Origin: OMII01 sp947467385
Lineage (GTDB): Bacteria; Bdellovibrionota_C; UBA2361; OMII01
NCBI GenBank assembly: GCA_044360075.1
Contig: JBIKLA010000016.1
Span: 1-64,000, forward strand
DNA length: 64,000 nt
Direction of reading: 5' to 3'
The notes under the pieces are model-generated. The model was not told where the DNA came from. It saw only the letters and a list, made by a program, of their open reading frames with translations, and did not search any database. Position 1 is the stretch's first letter. Each line of letters starts with the position of its first letter. Shown here piece by piece: positions 45,924-54,220 of this stretch. The position numbers and the translations under genes are program-made.

Positions 45924-47372
45924 CTACGCCACGCGCCGCCGGTCGTTCGTCAGCCGGCTCCTGCGCCGGAAGAGGATGCGGATATCGCTCCCAACGAAGG
46001 GGAATACCCTGCGCACAGAGTTCTTGAGATACCGCTCATAGTTGAACCGGAGCCGATCCGGATAATTAACGAAGACGGCGAAGGTCGGCGGCTTCGTCGC
46101 AACCTGGGTTGCGTAGAGAAGCTTGACCGGGCTGCCGCGGTACACCGGCGGCGGCTTCGAGAGGAAGGCATCGTTGAAGACCTTGTTTACCTCGGACGTA
46201 CCCAGCCGCATGCGCGCCGCATCGGCCACCTCTACCACGCTATCGAGTACCGACAGGCATCGCTGGCCCGTTAGGGCTGACACGAACACGATCGGCGCAT
46301 ACGCGGCAAACTTGAACACGGAGTGCACCGCCGCCCGGTACAAGTCAGCCGTGCGCGGATGCTTCTCGATCAGGTCCCACTTATTAATCACGATAACGAT
46401 GCTCTTGCCCTTCTCGTGAGCGAGGCCGACGATCCTTGAGTCCTGCTCGGTCGGGATTCCCTCCGCTGCGTCCAGAAGGAACAGCGCAACATCACACTGG
46501 GCCAGCGAGCGCAGCGTGCGGATATTACTGTACCGCTCGACCGAGTTCTCCTTTACCCCGGCTTTCTTGCGAAGTCCTGCGGTGTCGACGATCTCAAAGG
46601 TCCGACCATCGCGCGCTATCTCGCTCTGGATGCTGTCGCGCGTCGTGCCCGCAATCGGCGAGCAGATCATGCGATCTTCGCCGAGAAGCTTGTTGACGAA
46701 GGTGCTTTTGCCTACGTTGGGCTTTCCTATGATGGCGAGGTTAATGCGCCGAGCACTGCCGCTCTCTTCCTCAGGGATGATATGCTCAGGAATCGCCGAG
46801 AGGTCAACGCCCTCCTCCGAGGAGAACTCGTCAACGTCCGGCATCTCCTCATTCATGTCTACTGGGCCCACTAGCTCACGTAGCTTCGTCATGACGTCAC
46901 GCAGCCCCCTACGGTGAGCGGCGCTGATGGGGATAATCTCCTCGATGCCGAGGCCATAGAGCTCTGTTGCGGTGAGGGCGGCCGAGGGCTTCTCGCACTT
47001 GTTCGCAACAAAGATGGTGGGCTTGCCGATCTCACGCACGAGACCGAGCACATCGCTGTCGAGCGGATGAAGCCCGTGAAGCCCGTCAAAGACCGCGATC
47101 ACGACGTCGCTCTGCCGCATGGCGATCTCACTCTGCTGCCGCACTGACTCATGGAGAGCGATATCCTCCTCTCCAACCAGGGCGCCCGTGTCGATCAGGG
47201 TGAATGGAAAGTCAAAGCGCGTGACGAGCTCGTAGCACCGATCGCGCGTCACTCCTGGCTGGTCCTTCACGACCGCCTTGCGGCCGCCCACCAGGGCATT
47301 AAAGAGGGTAGACTTGCCTACGTTGGTCCGCCCGACGATGCACACCGTCGGAAGCCGGTTATTCGTCGTCAT
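45924..47372 (-). CDS. der: ribosome biogenesis GTPase Der (EngA)
   Basis: 50S subunit assembly GTPase with two tandem G domains. 482 residues. First G domain: CIVGRTNVGKSTLFNAL, then DQPGVTRDRCYEL, DTGAL and NKCEKP. Second: AIIGKPNVGKSTFVNKL, AGTTRDSI, DTAGLRKKAGVKENSVERYS and NKWDL. A C-terminal KH-like domain follows, with AFLSKPPPVYRGSPVKLLYA. The linker between the G domains is acidic (about 160-195). Start at the ATG at 47372; rnc ends at 47359, so the two overlap by 14 bases. Confidence 0.98.
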   Translation of the reverse strand: MTTNNRLPTVCIVGRTNVGKSTLFNALVGGRKAVVKDQPGVTRDRCYELVTRFDFPFTLIDTGALVGEEDIALHESVRQQSEIAMRQSDVVIAVFDGLHGLHPLDSDVLGLVREIGKPTIFVANKCEKPSAALTATELYGLGIEEIIPISAAHRRGLRDVMTKLRELVGPVDMNEEMPDVDEFSSEEGVDLSAIPEHIIPEEESGSARRINLAIIGKPNVGKSTFVNKLLGEDRMICSPIAGTTRDSIQSEIARDGRTFEIVDTAGLRKKAGVKENSVERYSNIRTLRSLAQCDVALFLLDAAEGIPTEQDSRIVGLAHEKGKSIVIVINKWDLIEKHPRTADLYRAAVHSVFKFAAYAPIVFVSALTGQRCLSVLDSVVEVADAARMRLGTSEVNKVFNDAFLSKPPPVYRGSPVKLLYATQVATKPPTFAVFVNYPDRLRFNYERYLKNSVRRVFPFVGSDIRILFRRRSRLTNDRRRVA

Positions 47373-48213
47373 TGCTGTCACCACTACCCTTGAGCGACTC
47401 CGCGCCCTTCCCTATTGCTGGCGACTCCTGCCCGACAAGGAACTGCTGGTCGATCTCATCTGGCGGCTGCAGGCGCGCAAGCGCCTCTTCCGCAGCCGAC
47501 TGCTGGGAAGCCTTCTTGGTCGGCCCGCGGCCGCGACCGACGATCTGACCATCGACCTCAACCACCGATATGAAGACTGGAGCGTGCTCTGGGCCCTCAA
47601 CGCACTCAAGCCGGTACACCGGCGCCTCGCTACCCGACGCATGCAGAGCCTCTTGAAGCTCTGTCTTTGGGTCGCGCGGAGTGACCGTGACCAGTTGCTC
47701 TCCGAGCAGACCCTCAACGCAGCCCTTCGCCGTGTCGTAGCCACCCTCGCGGTACACTGCGCCAAGCACAGCCTCAAGAACGTCAGCCAGGATCGATGCG
47801 CGCTCCGAGCCGCCGCTCGCGAGCTCGCCTCGGCTGAGGCGGATAAATTTTCCGAGGCCAAGCCGGCGGGCGATATCCGCGAGGGACGTCGTATTGACGA
47901 GCGCTGCCCTCATCTTTGAGAGCTCACCCTCGCGCGCCTCCGGGTGGCGGTCGAGAAGGAGGTGCGCAACGGCTAGATCCAAAACTGCGTCGCCGAGGAA
48001 CTCAAGCCTCTCGTAGTCGGTCTTGACTCCCTTGGCGTGCACCGAGCGGTGCGTGAGCGCGCGCTCAAGCCATTCGCGCTCCTTAAAGACGTACCCTAAG
48101 GCCGACTCAATCTCTCCGTAATGATCACGACCGAGGGGATCCGGGGCTTGGCGCTGCGGCTTTTTCTCGCCGTCGCTCTCTCCGCCGGAATTGCTGACGA
48201 TTCCGAATCTCAT
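47359..48213 (-). CDS. rnc: ribonuclease III
   Basis: Processes rRNA and other double-stranded RNA. 284 residues. The signature DYERLEFLGDAVLDLAVAHLL (about 65-85) has the conserved Glu and Asp, and the second active-site region is ILADVLEAVLGAVYREGG. The dsRBD follows (DPKTELQEALHASGSEAPVY...GPTKKASQQSAAEEAL). About 34 residues extend past the dsRBD and 35 precede the catalytic domain, both polar and probably variable. It overlaps der by 14 bases; the pair is a common arrangement. Confidence 0.97.
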   Translation of the reverse strand: MRFGIVSNSGGESDGEKKPQRQAPDPLGRDHYGEIESALGYVFKEREWLERALTHRSVHAKGVKTDYERLEFLGDAVLDLAVAHLLLDRHPEAREGELSKMRAALVNTTSLADIARRLGLGKFIRLSRGELASGGSERASILADVLEAVLGAVYREGGYDTAKGCVEGLLGEQLVTVTPRDPKTELQEALHASGSEAPVYRLECVEGPEHAPVFISVVEVDGQIVGRGRGPTKKASQQSAAEEALARLQPPDEIDQQFLVGQESPAIGKGAESLKGSGDSNDDE

Positions 48214-48457
48214 GCAGGCTCCTTGTGCAGAGCCTCACAATCACAAAAGTAGCGGTGGCCTCATGACCTAGCCGCTCTCTTTGGTGATCGAGAGGTGGTT
48301 AACAACCCTCGAATAGTAGCAGATGACCGGCGCTAATCAAAATCGCAGTCGACACGAAAATAGGCGAGATCCTTCAAGGCCTTATCGTTACAGAACAGTG
48401 GCATTGAACGGCATTTCGCACCTGTTACGACACCCCGCGCATAGGTATAACTCCGCC

Positions 48458-49027
48458 ATGGTTCTGTCCCTTCGGCCGGTTCACGCCGCTCTTTGCGCCG
48501 TACTGCTATGGCTGCTTCTTGCGAGCTTTCCAGCAATTGCTCAACCCCAGCAGTCGCAATCGGTCCCGTTTCAGTCAAGCACCGAAGGTGTAACCAGAAA
48601 TACACAGCAGGCCCCGGCAGCAGCCGAACTACTCGCCGCAGAGCCTCTTTTGGAAGCAACCCCGACCGCAATCATGTTTGTCTCTGCGCTCTCGCTGCTG
48701 GCGGTAGGTTTAGCCGCCCTCACCCTTGCCCAAAGGCGAAGTGACGAATCGGCAAAGAGCCCCCTCCTTTTTGTGGCCATTGGGTCCTTCGTGGCCGCGC
48801 TCATCTTTCTGACGGCCGCCTCGTCGGTGGAAACATCAGCCAAGGCGGTAGCTCTCATCCCCCCGTCCACAACCGGGTCTCAGCTGTACGATCTAAGCAT
48901 CGCTCTTGGAGCGGTCGGTGCGCTTGCAGCAAGCCTCTACCTCTCTATGCGGCGAGGCGATGCGCGGTTCCCCCGAACACGCCGAATCCTGCCGCTCGTG
49001 CTTGGGGCCCTCGGGCTGCTGAGCTAG
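48458..49027 (+). CDS. membrane protein, 189 aa, ended by a TAG that may be premature
   Basis: From the ATG at 48458 the product has a signal peptide (cleavage near AIAQP) and then an Ala/Gln-rich stretch. It is followed by membrane segments TPTAIMFVSALSLLAVGLAA, SPLLFVAIGSFVAALIFL, LSIALGAVGALAASLYLS and LPLVLGALGLLS. No family is recognised for this part. At 49025 TAG ends it, but the same frame continues for 73 more codons with sensible sequence (see the pseudogene entry). A longer frame from 48323 lacks a good start signal. The 244 bases upstream show no gene. Confidence 0.6.
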   Translation: MVLSLRPVHAALCAVLLWLLLASFPAIAQPQQSQSVPFQSSTEGVTRNTQQAPAAAELLAAEPLLEATPTAIMFVSALSLLAVGLAALTLAQRRSDESAKSPLLFVAIGSFVAALIFLTAASSVETSAKAVALIPPSTTGSQLYDLSIALGAVGALAASLYLSMRRGDARFPRTRRILPLVLGALGLLS

Positions 49028-49249
49028 ACAAACTGGCTCTCGTTCCACCCGACCGGATTCGTGGATCGGCCCGGCATGTACCGCTCATACCCCTTGGCGA
49101 AGTATGGCGCTGAGCTTGGGTATAATGGCCTCTACCGCTGCACAGTGAAGGCCCTTTCCGAGACGCGTTCGTATTCCGGGTCGTTTCAGTACCCGGATCT
49201 TTGGAGCCCTGAAGCCGCTCAGGTGACCCCTCCGCCGACTCCCTCTTAG
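49028..49249 (+). pseudogene. in-frame continuation after the TAG, fragment of a larger membrane protein family
   Basis: Directly after the TAG the same frame reads TNWLSFHPTGFVDRPGMYRS, then YPLAKYGAELGYNGLYRCTV and KALSETRSYSGSFQYPDLWS, up to TAG at 49249. The KYxxELGYxGLYxC pattern is recognisable from large bacterial membrane proteins of unknown function with a similar LGAKYFxELGYxxLYxC motif. It may therefore be the decayed or stop-suppressed tail of the preceding gene. Its own ATG/GTG has no ribosome-binding site. The last 4 bases overlap the end of mnmA (convergent). Confidence 0.5.
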
Positions 49250-50379
49250 CGCGAGATCCTGCCGCCAGCGAGGAGCTCCTCATTCTCAAGGTCGTACATG
49301 ACCGCAGCCTGTCCCGGCGACACGGCGGCCCAATCGTCGCGCCACAGCACGGTTGCCTCAGTATCCGAAAGCATCCTTACAATCGCCTTAACGCCACGGT
49401 GCCGAGATCGGACCTGCACAACCGCGTCGAACTCAAAGGGTGATCGCATCTCTGCCACACGGCGCCGGAGCGCCGGGCTTACCAAGTGCATCTCCCTGAC
49501 CGGGAAGCTCTCGCGCTTGAGGTCCTCCTTCGGGCCCACAATAACGCGGTCCTGAGCCGGGTCGATGTCGACCACGTAGAGGGGCTCTGCATGCCCGCCG
49601 AGGTTGAGCCCGCGGCGCTGTCCGACAGTAAAGCGGTGGATTCCGTCATGCTCACCCACTTTGGTTCCATCCTTGGTTATAAACGAGCCGCGCGGCCTCC
49701 TGCCGCCGATCGTCGCCACAAAGTCATGTGTACTCCCAGCAACAAAGCATATGTCCTGACTCTCGGGCTTATCCGCCGTGACAAGGCCAGCCTCGCGCGC
49801 CAGCTCCCTGATTTCAGGCTTTGTAAAATCTCCGACGGGGAAGAGGGTCTCGCCAAGCTCCTCCTGTCGGCAGGTGTAGAGGAAGTAGCTTTGGTCTTTT
49901 TCAAGATCGCGCCCGCGTAACAGGTGGTAGCCGTCGGCACTCTGCCGAATGCGCGCATAGTGCCCCGTGGCAACATGCGAACAGCCAAATCCCTTCGCCC
50001 GCTCGCGAAGCTCACGAAACTTAACCTTACTGTTGCAGTCGATGCACGGGTTCGGAGTCTGTCCGCTCTTATAGGTGTCAACGAAGCGCTGAATCACCTC
50101 ACGCTCAAAGGTCGCCTCAAAGTCGACCACGTAGTACGGAATATTGAGCGAGGCCGCAACGCGGCGCGCGTCGCAGAAGTCCGCCGGGCTGCAGCAGGTC
50201 GCCCGGCTGTTTTCGGCCGAGTTTTTCTTATAGTCCCACACCTGCATCGATACCCCAACGAGCTGGGATCCCGACTTTGAGAGCAGATACGCCGCCACAG
50301 ACGAGTCCACACCGCCGGACATTGCGACTACAACCGAACGGGGCTGGGAGTTTGTGTTTGGATCTCTGGATGTTTCCAC
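49246..50379 (-). CDS. mnmA: tRNA-specific 2-thiouridylase
   Basis: Adds sulfur to U34 of tRNA-Lys, Glu and Gln. 377 residues. ATP-PPi loop AMSGGVDSSVAAYLL (about 19-33), the first active Cys in TPNPCIDCNSKVKF, and the second in PESQDICFVAGSTHDF; the middle and C-terminal domains show FTVGQRRGLNLGG and a beta-barrel. GHYARI is also conserved. The start is 17 bases downstream of the cysteine desulfurase gene, which would supply the sulfur. Confidence 0.98.
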   Translation of the reverse strand: METSRDPNTNSQPRSVVVAMSGGVDSSVAAYLLSKSGSQLVGVSMQVWDYKKNSAENSRATCCSPADFCDARRVAASLNIPYYVVDFEATFEREVIQRFVDTYKSGQTPNPCIDCNSKVKFRELRERAKGFGCSHVATGHYARIRQSADGYHLLRGRDLEKDQSYFLYTCRQEELGETLFPVGDFTKPEIRELAREAGLVTADKPESQDICFVAGSTHDFVATIGGRRPRGSFITKDGTKVGEHDGIHRFTVGQRRGLNLGGHAEPLYVVDIDPAQDRVIVGPKEDLKRESFPVREMHLVSPALRRRVAEMRSPFEFDAVVQVRSRHRGVKAIVRMLSDTEATVLWRDDWAAVSPGQAAVMYDLENEELLAGGRISR

Positions 50380-50396
50380 AGCACTACTCTAGCGCA

Positions 50397-51539
50397 CTAT
50401 GCGCTTCTATTCATCCGCCCGGCCACGGTGCACAGGACATCGACCAGGCGCTCGACGTCCTTTGGCTCTATGTCGGCCCGGAAGCTGATTCGGACCGTGG
50501 ACTTAACTCGCTGCGCATCCTGGTCCATCGCAAGCAAAACGTGTGAAGGCTCGGGCTTTCCCGATGAGCAGGCCGCCCCGGCTGATATCAGTATCCCCTC
50601 AAGATCGAGCGCCACGACGAGGTCATCGGCACGCACGCCCGGAATAAAGACCGATGATGTATTCGGGAGGCGACTGCGGTCCCGTCCGCTGAAGGCCCAT
50701 GTTGGGCACCTCTCCGCCATAAGCGCCTCAAACGCATCACGCGCGCCGCGCATGGCGCCGATTCTCTTTGCGAGGTCCTTTCCGACCACTGACGCAACAG
50801 CCCCAAACGACACGATGCCGAGCACGTTCTCCGTGCCGCCGCGCAGCTTTCCTTCCTGTGGCCCTCCCAGAATGAGAGGCTTAAGGCATACCCCGTCCCG
50901 GATCACAAGCGCGCCTACCCCGGCCGGCGCGCCTACCTTGTGCCCAGACACGGTCATGTAGTCAGCGCCCAGCTCCCAAAACGAGACGGGGACCTTGCCC
51001 GGAAGCTGGGCGGCGTCGGTGTGAATGCGCGCACGAGGCGCGATCTCGCGCACCGCCCGCGCTATCTCGCCCACCCGATTAAGAACCCCGGTTTCGTTGT
51101 TGGCTGCCATCACCGAGACGAGCGCCGTGTCAGGGGTGAGCGCCCTGATGACGCCATCCACGGGCACTTCGCCGCTGGCGTCCGGCGCAACAAACACCAC
51201 ATCGCGCCCCGCCGACTGCAGCGCCTTCAAGGGCTCCAAGACGCACGGGTGTTCAATCAGCGTTGAGATGATTCGCCCCACGGGCCGTTCAGCGCTACAG
51301 GATGCGATAACCGTGTTGTTGGCCTCGCTGGCTCCCGACGTAAAAACAACCTGATCGTGCGCTTCGGCTCCAAGGAACTCGCGAACTGCCGCCCGCGCCT
51401 CTTCGAGAGCCGCCTTGGCCCTCTGGCCGCCCCGATGAAGCGAGCTAGGGTTTCCGCTTAGGGAGATCGCCCGAACGATAACCCCCTGAAGGGACTCGTC
51501 CGGCGCGTAAGTCGCATTTGCGTCACAATCGACTGTCAC
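50397..51539 (-). CDS. cysteine desulfurase (IscS/NifS type)
   Basis: Removes sulfur from cysteine to form an enzyme persulfide. 380 residues from a GTG at 51539 (GAGG 8 bases upstream). The longer frame to 51917 overlaps two plus-strand genes. PLP enzyme with SGASEANNTVI, ANNETGVLN, the Lys201 in SGHKVGAPAGVGAL, GGPQEGKLRGGTENV, and the catalytic Cys324 in ISAGAACSSGKPEPSH. Its neighbour mnmA uses the sulfur. The iscU/iscA genes are absent here, so this looks like a dedicated tRNA-thiolation donor. Confidence 0.95.
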   Translation of the reverse strand: MTVDCDANATYAPDESLQGVIVRAISLSGNPSSLHRGGQRAKAALEEARAAVREFLGAEAHDQVVFTSGASEANNTVIASCSAERPVGRIISTLIEHPCVLEPLKALQSAGRDVVFVAPDASGEVPVDGVIRALTPDTALVSVMAANNETGVLNRVGEIARAVREIAPRARIHTDAAQLPGKVPVSFWELGADYMTVSGHKVGAPAGVGALVIRDGVCLKPLILGGPQEGKLRGGTENVLGIVSFGAVASVVGKDLAKRIGAMRGARDAFEALMAERCPTWAFSGRDRSRLPNTSSVFIPGVRADDLVVALDLEGILISAGAACSSGKPEPSHVLLAMDQDAQRVKSTVRISFRADIEPKDVERLVDVLCTVAGRMNRSA

Positions 51540-51605
51540 AAAAAGAGCCTCAGTTCCTACATCTGGCTGGCCGACCCGCCGACCCCCTGAGTAGGAGAAG
51601 TTACA

Positions 51606-51902
51606 ATGGCACCCATACCAACGCAAAGCATAGCTGTTATAGGTGCACAGGTCATCGGCCCAGCGTATCCGGCGCAAGCGGTCAGGAGCACAGAGGCCTC
51701 TCTGGCCGCCGGCATTCAAACCAGCCAAAACCAGGCGCGCGCCCAGAGCAGCGCCACTCAAGCCAAAAGCGACAAGAACCGTGCCGTGAGTGAGGAGAAG
51801 CGTACTGAGGGGGTCTTTGCCGACCAGTCGCTCAACGACGAGGATGACAAGCACGGTGCGCCGCTGCAGAACCGCGGCGGCAAGCTCAATAGGGTCGCCT
51901 AG
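51606..51902 (+). CDS. hypothetical small protein, 98 aa
   Basis: AGGAGAAG lies upstream of the ATG at 51606. The product (MAPIPTQSIAVIGAQVIGPA) is Ala/Gln-rich in the middle (STEASLAAGIQTSQNQARAQ), with a charged C-terminus (VSEEKRTEGVFADQSLNDED). It probably lacks a stable fold. The N-terminal hydrophobic part is too short to be a firm signal. No family is known. It could be a DNA-binding or secreted adaptor, but nothing shows that. Confidence 0.5.
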   Translation: MAPIPTQSIAVIGAQVIGPAYPAQAVRSTEASLAAGIQTSQNQARAQSSATQAKSDKNRAVSEEKRTEGVFADQSLNDEDDKHGAPLQNRGGKLNRVA

Positions 51903-51947
51903 GGGCCCTGAACGCAACTATCACTAGCAGGACGCGAACACCCAGGC

Positions 51948-52325
51948 ATGAAGTGGCGCAGCCTCGGCCTCAGCATAATTCTCTTGGGCACTATCCTGCT
52001 GCGTGAGGCCGCACTGCGCCTTGCTCCATCTGGGTCCGATCCGTCACTCCTGGCGATGGCTGCAACCGCCAATGACGCCGAATCCTGCTTTGCAAAAGGA
52101 GGGACATTTCCACTCGCCTGCGCAGACATGATTGACGTGGAGCTCCTCCCGGGTATCTCGGACCGATTAGCCGCCGAGCTTTTAGCCTCGCGACAGGATG
52201 TGAGCGAAGCGGCCCAATTCATGACGAGCAGCGAAGCCTTGCAGAAGGTGCGCGGCATCGGGCCGTCTCTCGGGGCGACTCTTTCCGCTTACCTATCAAC
52301 AGAGGAATCCTGTCCCGAGTCATAG
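51948..52325 (+). CDS. helix-hairpin-helix (ComEA-like) membrane-anchored protein
   Basis: 125 residues. An N-terminal membrane anchor (MKWRSLGLSIILLGTILLRE) is followed by a spacer and two helix-hairpin-helix units: DVELLPGISDRLAAELLASR (about 64-83) and ALQKVRGIGPSLGATLSAYL (about 99-118). That is the ComEA arrangement, in which the HhH domain binds DNA non-specifically at the membrane in natural competence. ComEA proteins usually have one closely spaced pair, as here. No other competence genes are seen. It lies 46 bases after the orphan gene and 100 bases before the glycosyltransferase. Confidence 0.75.
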   Translation: MKWRSLGLSIILLGTILLREAALRLAPSGSDPSLLAMAATANDAESCFAKGGTFPLACADMIDVELLPGISDRLAAELLASRQDVSEAAQFMTSSEALQKVRGIGPSLGATLSAYLSTEESCPES

Positions 52326-52425
52326 CGCGGAAGGAGCAACTACGAGGCACCTGCTTTTCGGTTGACGCAAGGGCGCCCAGCGCAAACAATCGCAAGTAAT
52401 TTAGGGATCACGAAAAGGCCTCCTC

Positions 52426-53541
52426 ATGAAAATCTTGGTGATAGGGCGAACGCTTGACCGCCCCGAGTCACGTATTATCCTCGGGCTGCATGAGCGCGGG
52501 CACAAGCTCCTGATCCTCACCGAAAGCGAGGGCCAGCACGTTGGGGATCTCCGGCGCGCCGGCGTCCGCGCCGAGTACTTTCGGGTTGCGCACCGCCTCG
52601 ATCTAGCCGCCATGGTGCGATTGCGCCGGCTGGTAAGGCAGGAGCGCATCAACGTCGTGTACGCCCTTTCAAACGCCGCGCTCTCTGCCGCCAACGTGGG
52701 GCTCGTCGGCCTCCCAGCGCGCATCGTCGCGTATCGGGGAACCGTCGGAAACCTAAGCTGGCTGGATCCATTTTGCTGGCTCACCTTCCTTAATCCGCGC
52801 ATCTCAAGGGTCGTGTGCGTCTCAAAAGCAGTCGAGCGGTACCTGCTTGGGCTCGGACTTCCGCACAGGCGCGTTGCCACTATCTACAAGGGCCATGACC
52901 CCTCGTGGTACCAAGGCACATCACCTGCCACTAGGCGCGAGCTTGGCATACCCGAGGACGCTTTCGTCCTGGGCTGCACGGCGGTGATTCGGCCAGGTAA
53001 GGGCGTAGAGGTCCTACTGCGGGCCTGCGCTGCGCTCGCTGCAGAGCTGCCTAACCTACATCTGCTTCTGGTCGGCTCGATAAAGTACCCGCTCGTGGAA
53101 AGCCTCTTTAGATCCTTTCCGGCCCGCGAGCGCCTCCATCTTACCGGCTTTCGGCAGGATGCGGCGCGCCTTGCACCCCTTATGGATGTCTCCGTGCTTT
53201 GCTCAACACGTGGCGAGGGCTTTCCCAAGTCAGTGGTTGAGGCGATGGTGCAGGGCGTTCCCGTCATCGTAAGCTCACTCGCCGGCCTGCCTGAGCTTGT
53301 CGGCAATGGAGAGGCGGGGGTCCTCGTCCCCCCCGGCGACGCAGCCACCTTAGCCGATGCGATACGCCTGCTTGCACTTGACCCCGGAAGACGCGCGACG
53401 CTCGCGGAGGCAGGCCGCAAGCGCGTCGTCGAGCGCTTTCGTGTACAGGACTCGATCCTCCAGATGCACCGGCTCTTTTCGTCCGTTTTATTGGAGGAGC
53501 TGCCCGATCGGTATCCAGCCAGCCTTGTGTCAGGGACTTAA
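52426..53541 (+). CDS. GT4-type glycosyltransferase
   Basis: 371 residues with the GT-B layout. N-terminal KILVIGRTLDRPESRIILGL, then AYRGTVGNLSWLDPF and the hinge region VCVSKAVERYLLGLGLPH. The C-terminal donor domain shows TAVIRPGKGVEVLLRACAAL, HLTGFRQDAARLAPLMDVSV, CSTRGEGFPKSVVEAMVQGV (EX7E-type Glu pair) and a final LADAIRLLALDPGRRATLAE. Retaining family 4 enzymes build surface polysaccharides or glycolipids. The acceptor is unknown and no locus for a glycan surrounds it. Confidence 0.92.
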   Translation: MKILVIGRTLDRPESRIILGLHERGHKLLILTESEGQHVGDLRRAGVRAEYFRVAHRLDLAAMVRLRRLVRQERINVVYALSNAALSAANVGLVGLPARIVAYRGTVGNLSWLDPFCWLTFLNPRISRVVCVSKAVERYLLGLGLPHRRVATIYKGHDPSWYQGTSPATRRELGIPEDAFVLGCTAVIRPGKGVEVLLRACAALAAELPNLHLLLVGSIKYPLVESLFRSFPARERLHLTGFRQDAARLAPLMDVSVLCSTRGEGFPKSVVEAMVQGVPVIVSSLAGLPELVGNGEAGVLVPPGDAATLADAIRLLALDPGRRATLAEAGRKRVVERFRVQDSILQMHRLFSSVLLEELPDRYPASLVSGT

Positions 53542-53617
53542 CCCCACCCCAACCCTAAGAGCGCTATCTGCGTCCCGATTCGTTAAGTTTTTTCGAGCGC
53601 CTGCCGCTTAACCTCGT

Positions 53618-54220
53618 ATGGAGCTGCATGCGGGACAATACGGGGATATCGTCCTTATCAGCGTCGCCTTCAGCGCGCTCATCCTGACCGTTGGCGTGAT
53701 GCTCGTGTTCCGCGACACCGTGGGCTCTACGCTCGAAGGTTTTGCGGCCATCTTTACTGGCGGTGGGCGCCGTGCCGCGCGCGCGGCTGTTGATGAGCTC
53801 AAGATGTCCCTCGCCTACCTGCGCGAACGGATTGAGCTGCTCGACGAGTACTCCTCCGAGTACCATAACGCCTTCCACGCCGCGGGCTGGGATCAGGTCG
53901 TCGAAAGCTTTAACGAGCTTTCGGCAGCGGACGCAATTCTCGAAATGATGCTTGAGACAAAGCGCCACCGGGACGCCTTCACCTTGGCAAGCATGCTCCT
54001 TGGGGAGCTCCCGCCAGAGCTACACTTGCAGGCAGCCGAGCAGTTTGATGACTTCGCGCACCTGGCGGGTTGGCAAGACCGCGTCCGCGAGACGCTCCTG
54101 AGGGTCATCGATGAAGCACATGAGGCGGCGCAAACGAACCAGGATCTCGGCGTTAAGCGCGCCCGCGCCCGGCAGCCCACTCTTGTGACGCTTGCCGAGA
54201 TAAAGCGATCTCTTGAGTAG
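53618..54220 (+). CDS. membrane-anchored hypothetical protein, 200 aa
   Basis: One membrane helix at about 10-32 (DIVLISVAFSALILTVGVML). A long helical, probably coiled-coil region follows (about 52-195) with ELKMSLAYLRERIELLDEYS and EMMLETKRHRDAFTLASMLL. A Trp-Gln-Asp repeat-like element (AGWDQVVE, AGWQDRVRE) occurs twice. No family recognised. Its 3' end overlaps the convergent lysC by 68 bases. Confidence 0.6.
   Translation: MELHAGQYGDIVLISVAFSALILTVGVMLVFRDTVGSTLEGFAAIFTGGGRRAARAAVDELKMSLAYLRERIELLDEYSSEYHNAFHAAGWDQVVESFNELSAADAILEMMLETKRHRDAFTLASMLLGELPPELHLQAAEQFDDFAHLAGWQDRVRETLLRVIDEAHEAAQTNQDLGVKRARARQPTLVTLAEIKRSLE

Noticed and set aside
51540..51917. N-terminal extension of the cysteine desulfurase
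   Set aside because: Overlaps a plus-strand gene with a good ribosome-binding site; family N-terminus begins at the GTG at 51539.
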